Source of the DNA: Streptomyces griseoloalbus
GTDB taxonomy: Bacteria > Actinomycetota > Actinomycetes > Streptomycetales > Streptomycetaceae
Length of the DNA stretch: 64,000 nt
Assembly: GCA_014650015.1 (NCBI GenBank)
Contig: BMUD01000007.1
Span: forward strand, 231,375 to 295,374
Direction of reading: 5' to 3'
The translations under genes and the position numbers were made by a program. Every line of letters begins with the position of its first letter. The first letter of the stretch is position 1. The notes beneath the pieces were generated by a model. It saw only the letters and a list, made by a program, of their open reading frames with translations, was not told where the DNA came from and searched no databases. Below, in pieces: positions 60,188 through 64,000 of this stretch.

Positions 60188-60202
60188 GGAAAACTGCATT
60201 CC
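60188..60202. promoter_or_regulatory. inverted repeat GGAAA-N5-ATTCC in the macro/kinase divergent region
   Basis: ggaaaactgcattcc has mirror arms ggaa and ttcc with one further near-match. It lies in a rare AT-rich patch (60169-60200) of the 225-base region between divergent starts and resembles the site at 58062-58076. Confidence 0.45.
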
Positions 60203-60375
60203 GTTGGTGGTGAAGGGGTGAATGATCCACTCGGTAACCCTCCCCAGAACTCGTTCCGCGTTCCGTGCCGTGATCCGGCAAATGCCGTACGGGCACCGGG
60301 ACCACTCGGATAATCTCTTGATCCCCGCGCCGCTTCACGCTCGCGGGATGGGCATATTCATCGGAAGGTCGGGCC

Positions 60376-62772
60376 ATGTCGACCACTGACCCCACAGATT
60401 TCGTACCCCCGGAGGACGACGGTTTCTCGCGGGCCCACCAGGTCGAGACCCGGTCGGTCACCTCGGACGTGCCGCCCGAACTGGCGGACCGCTTCTCCCT
60501 GCTCAGGGTGCTCCAGACCGCCGAGCGGCCCTCCCAGGCCGTGGTGCTCAGGGTGCGGGACCTCGGCAGCGAGACCCCCGACGTTCCGCTGGTGCTCAAG
60601 TGGTACCACCGCATGCACGCTCCCGGCCCCGAGATCGGCCGGGCCCTGTTCGAGGCCGGCGAGGTCCCGCCCGAGTCCGCCCCGCACCTGGAACGCCTGC
60701 TGGAAACCGGACGGGCCGACGGGCATCCGTACCACCTCTACCGGTCGCACGGCGAGACGCACCTCGGTGACTACCAACGGGAGCACCCCGGCCCCATGAC
60801 CTTCGGCCAACTGGAGCCGGTCGTCGCCCAGTTGTACGCCGCGGTGTCGTTCCTGCACGACGAGGAGATCGTGCACCGGGACATCACCCCGGACAACATC
60901 ATGATCCAGGCCCATGGGGACAGTCCGGAGATCACGCTGATCGACCTCGGTGCGGCGGTGTACCGGCCGGACGAGTCGACCCGGTACTTCGACTGGCGGG
61001 GCAAGCCCCTCTATCTCGCCCCGGAAGCCGCGTCGCGGCTCCAGACCGTCTCCCCGGAGGCGGACTGGTGGTCGGTGGGCATGGTCGCCGCCCAACTGGC
61101 CCTGGGCCGACCGCTCCTGGACGAACGGGAGGACAAGGCCGTCATGGAGGCGCTCGCCACCCGGGAGCCCGACGTCCACCGCATCGAGCACCGACGCGTC
61201 CGGATGCTCTGCACGGGCCTGCTGACCCGTGACCCGGAGAACCGGTGGGGCGCTCGGCAGGTGCGGGACTGGCTGGACGGCGGGTCCCCGGACACCGCGC
61301 CCCGCGGGATCGCGGCCGGGGCCGGGCGGACAACGGCGGACCCCGGCCCCGAGCCGGACCCGATCACCCCGTTCCCCTTCGTCGGCGAGCAGTTCACCCT
61401 GCGGGAGCCACTGGCCAGGGCCCTCGACCACTATCACGTCGCCGCCGACCGCATGCTGGGCGACGACGACCGACGGTCCGAACTCGTCCGCTGGCTGGCG
61501 CAGTTCGCCGAAGGGGAGAGCGAGACCGAACGGCGCGTCCTCACCGGGCTCCGCGACGCCCTGGAGCGGCCACCCACCCCCGAAGTCACCATCCGGCTGA
61601 TCAACTGGCTGGGCCCCCGGCTCGAAGCCGGCTGCTGGGGGATGCCGCTCACCGTCGGCGGCATCCGCGACCTGTCCCGGGCCGTCCGGCGAAACGACGG
61701 CGCGGCGGTCCAGCTGGCCGAACACCTGCGCAGTCACCCGGGGATCCTGACCGCCCTGGCGCACCGCCCCCTGGGCGAGGGCCTGGACGACGTGGCCGCC
61801 CGCTGGCAGTCACTGCGTACCGGGTGGCCCCACCTGGTCCGTGAACTCCTCGCCGGTCCCGACCTGCGGCGGCTGCCCCGGGTGAGGCACGCCCTGCGGC
61901 AGACGACCGCCGTGGACACCCTGCTCCTGGAACTGGCCCGTGAACCCGACCGTGTGGAGGCCCGGCTGGCCCACGAGGCCGCGCGGTTCGAGGGCAGCCT
62001 CCCCCGGGGGACGGAGGTTCCCTGGTTCAGCCGGCTGCTGCAGCCCGTCGACGACGACGCTCTGCGCCGCCTGCGGCTCGTCGCCGCTCACCGGCTGACG
62101 GACCTGGCCGCCCGGGACGCCGACGCCCGCTACGCGAGACACCTGCAGGACGAGGCGGAACGGCAGCTGCGGGAGGACCAGGACGGAGCCATCGCCGTGC
62201 TGCAGCGGCTGGACCTGCCCGCCGCCCTGGGCTGGGCGCTGCTCGGAGCCACACTGGTCACCTTCCCCTACAGCTTCCTGATCGGGCTGGCGGACGTGTT
62301 CTCCTGGGCCTCCCAGGACCAGGTGGTCGTCGCCTGGCTGTGGAGCCTCGGGCTGACGCCCGCCGTCTTCGCCGCCGAACTGTTCACCGCCAACTGGATT
62401 CGCCCGCCCGCCTACCACCCCCGCCATTCCCTGGCGGGCCTGGTCATCGAGCGCGCGGAGCGCCCCGCCTCCCTCGTCCTGTCCCGCAGGTCCCGGTTGT
62501 TCCTCGGCGCGCTGCTGCTGCTCGCCGTGGGCGCACTCGTCGTCGGGACGGTGATGTACGTGCCGTGGCTGTGGCCGGCGGTCTCCACGGGCGCGGTGGT
62601 GGTGTGGAGCGTCCAGCGGTGCCTGGCCTGGAGCAGGAACGGGCGGGGGCGCCGCGACCGTCCGGCCGCCCCGGGAAGCCGTACCGTACCGCCGCAACGG
62701 GGCACGCCCGTGGCGCCCGCACCCTCGACCGGCGACGCGTCGGGGCACCGGATGACAGGAGCCGGCCGGTGA
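60376..62772 (+). CDS. membrane-anchored protein kinase-like protein
   Basis: 798 residues. The kinase domain (about 40-310) has VLKWYHRMH with a probable catalytic Lys, IVHRDITPDNIMI for the catalytic loop and LIDLGAAVYRPDESTRYFDWRGKPLYLAPEA. DLG replaces the usual DFG, and the glycine loop is not obvious. A helical region follows (about 340-600), with four TM-like helices at about 620-770 (ALGWALLGATLVTFPYSFLIGLA, LWSLGLTPAVFAAELF, LFLGALLLLAVGALVVGTVMYVPWLW). The HRD-DLG pair suggests an active but divergent kinase. It overlaps the next gene by 4 bases (GTGA). Confidence 0.82.
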   Translation: MSTTDPTDFVPPEDDGFSRAHQVETRSVTSDVPPELADRFSLLRVLQTAERPSQAVVLRVRDLGSETPDVPLVLKWYHRMHAPGPEIGRALFEAGEVPPESAPHLERLLETGRADGHPYHLYRSHGETHLGDYQREHPGPMTFGQLEPVVAQLYAAVSFLHDEEIVHRDITPDNIMIQAHGDSPEITLIDLGAAVYRPDESTRYFDWRGKPLYLAPEAASRLQTVSPEADWWSVGMVAAQLALGRPLLDEREDKAVMEALATREPDVHRIEHRRVRMLCTGLLTRDPENRWGARQVRDWLDGGSPDTAPRGIAAGAGRTTADPGPEPDPITPFPFVGEQFTLREPLARALDHYHVAADRMLGDDDRRSELVRWLAQFAEGESETERRVLTGLRDALERPPTPEVTIRLINWLGPRLEAGCWGMPLTVGGIRDLSRAVRRNDGAAVQLAEHLRSHPGILTALAHRPLGEGLDDVAARWQSLRTGWPHLVRELLAGPDLRRLPRVRHALRQTTAVDTLLLELAREPDRVEARLAHEAARFEGSLPRGTEVPWFSRLLQPVDDDALRRLRLVAAHRLTDLAARDADARYARHLQDEAERQLREDQDGAIAVLQRLDLPAALGWALLGATLVTFPYSFLIGLADVFSWASQDQVVVAWLWSLGLTPAVFAAELFTANWIRPPAYHPRHSLAGLVIERAERPASLVLSRRSRLFLGALLLLAVGALVVGTVMYVPWLWPAVSTGAVVVWSVQRCLAWSRNGRGRRDRPAAPGSRTVPPQRGTPVAPAPSTGDASGHRMTGAGR

Positions 62773-64000
62773 GTGAGGCGTTCGCCCAGTTCCTGGAGAC
62801 CGGGGTGTCGCCCGGCCTGGACTTCGTCCCGCCGCCCCCGCCTCCGCCGCCGCCCCCGCCCGACCCCAACGACCTCGCCCACACCGGACCGCTGCACCTG
62901 GACGGCACGACGGAGGAAGTCGCGGCGCATCTCGGCGAGCTGGCCACCGAAGCCGCCCAGCAGGTGGCCGACGTCGCGCTCCAGGCGCTGGGCACCCTCA
63001 GCGGGGCCCTGCTGGCCGGCCGGGCCGCGCTCGCGGCCACCAAGGTGCTGGCCGGTGCGGCCGTCCGCGCGGCCGAGGAACAACGATGCCTGGAACGGCA
63101 GGAGAAGGTCTCGGCGGACGCGGCGGAGCAGTGGCGGAACGCGGCCTTCGCCGCCGCCCGCGCCAACGCCCGCCGCAGGGCGCTGGGGGCGCGGATCGCC
63201 CGGGCCGCGCGGACGGCGCCCGGTGACCCGCCGCCCCGCCCCGACCTGCCCGGTCCACTCGACCCGGCCGCGGGCCGGCTGGGCGACTTCCGCCGCGAAC
63301 TGACGCGTTTCGAGCGCGCGTTGGAGGCAGCCGAAAGGACTCAGGCGGCCTGGGAGGCGGAGGCACTCCTCGCCACGCTGGCCGACCCGGTGGGCGGCAC
63401 GGACGGCGAGGACGGCCCGGACTGGCAGGACATGCTCCGAGCCCGGCGGGACGACATGATCCGGGCCCATCTCGACGCCCAGGAGGCCCCGCCCCCGGTG
63501 CCCGAGCCGCCGCGTGCCACCGCTCCGGCGGACGGGACCGCCGTCCGGGACCAGGGCGCCGACATCCTGGCCGCCCTCGACCCCCGGGCCGACGCCGAAC
63601 TGGTCCGGATGGCCTCGGAGGCGGTGGGCCACGCGGTGGCGCACGCCGCCCGGCCGCAGCGGTCCCGCCGGCACCTGCGCGAGGCGCGGACCTTCGTGAC
63701 CAACGCCAACCGCAAGGCGTGGAAGCTGCGCCGCGAGGTGGAACAGGCGGCGGTGCGACTCGACTTCCTGACCATGCCCCTGCCCGACGACCAGGATCTC
63801 CCCGATCCGGACCCGCAGGCCGTGGCCGCGCTGCGGAAGTGTGTCGACGAGCAGGTCCCGCTCACCGCCGGCGAGCGGGACCTGGTGGAGCGCAGCACGA
63901 CGGCGCGGTGCGCCGCTCTCGAAGCTCTCTATCTGAGGCGCCAGTGCACCGGCGTCCTGGCCCGGCTGGCCATGGACACCGCCGGCGACCTGCGCGTCGG
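62769..64000 (+). CDS. coiled-coil protein of unknown function (3' end outside window)
   Basis: Open from GTG 62769 to the right edge, at least 410 residues. A Pro-rich start (FVPPPPPPPPPP) is followed by long Ala/Glu/Arg-rich helices (AAHLGELATEAAQQVADVALQALGTLSGALL, RRELTRFERALEAAERTQAAWEAEALL). It has no motif I recognise. It overlaps the kinase gene by 4 bases and is probably its substrate or partner. Confidence 0.7.
   Translation, partial: MSEAFAQFLETGVSPGLDFVPPPPPPPPPPPDPNDLAHTGPLHLDGTTEEVAAHLGELATEAAQQVADVALQALGTLSGALLAGRAALAATKVLAGAAVRAAEEQRCLERQEKVSADAAEQWRNAAFAAARANARRRALGARIARAARTAPGDPPPRPDLPGPLDPAAGRLGDFRRELTRFERALEAAERTQAAWEAEALLATLADPVGGTDGEDGPDWQDMLRARRDDMIRAHLDAQEAPPPVPEPPRATAPADGTAVRDQGADILAALDPRADAELVRMASEAVGHAVAHAARPQRSRRHLREARTFVTNANRKAWKLRREVEQAAVRLDFLTMPLPDDQDLPDPDPQAVAALRKCVDEQVPLTAGERDLVERSTTARCAALEALYLRRQCTGVLARLAMDTAGDLRV

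Overview
The window is a stretch of Streptomyces chromosome. GC is very high, GTG starts are frequent, neighbouring genes often overlap by 4 bases (ATGA or GTGA), and the housekeeping gene order (pyrE, fba, kynA-kynU, paired sensor kinases and regulators, P450, purA, ybaB-recR, ask-asd) is one I know from this genus. No rRNA, tRNA or CRISPR array was seen.

Layout. 1-5.3 kb: end of a repeat-rich membrane protein, then an aldose epimerase, pyrE, fba, an MFS exporter and a DUF3151 gene. 5.4-8.5 kb: tryptophan-to-kynurenine catabolism (kynA, kynU, a probable formylkynurenine formamidase), with a possible short leader ORF. 8.7-15 kb: an alpha/beta hydrolase, an acyltransferase and two tandem paralogous two-component systems. 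15-20.5 kb: a P450, an ABC exporter with a divergent MarR/GbsR regulator around a 16-bp operator, and a degenerate diacylglycerol-kinase-like gene. 20.7-24.7 kb: purA, whose last codons are repeated exactly 2.6 kb downstream. The interval between the repeats holds a DUF397 remnant, a dead IS481 transposase, a VanZ-like gene and a small unknown gene. This looks like an insertion into the purA 3' end that restored the protein C-terminus. 24.7-38 kb: small hypotheticals, a GntR regulator, an aminotransferase, a DJ-1/PfpI-MarR pair with twin operators, a Ser/Thr kinase, a SLATT protein, ybaB-recR-DUF5063, a secreted M23 peptidase, and ask-asd. 38-49 kb: a SigE-type sigma factor operon behind three 22-bp-phased repeats, SURF1, an S9 peptidase, an NAD-binding TrkA-type protein, a YcgR/YcgQ-like pair, and small zinc-ribbon proteins.

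49.4-64 kb is the accessory part and the most interesting. A 1267-residue CHAT-domain protease overlaps a DUF2384 (Xre/MbcA/ParS-type) antitoxin-like gene, which overlaps a RES-domain NAD+-phosphorylase-like toxin gene. A strong bidirectional terminator separates this operon from a membrane protein, a lipoprotein with a VWA-like motif and a hypothetical gene. Next come a radical-SAM gene, a macro-domain (ADP-ribose-binding family) gene, a membrane-anchored protein kinase and the start of a coiled-coil protein. The three-gene CHAT-antitoxin-RES operon is the best candidate for an undescribed system: a protease-gated NAD+-depleting toxin. That mechanism is inferred from domain content and gene coupling only.
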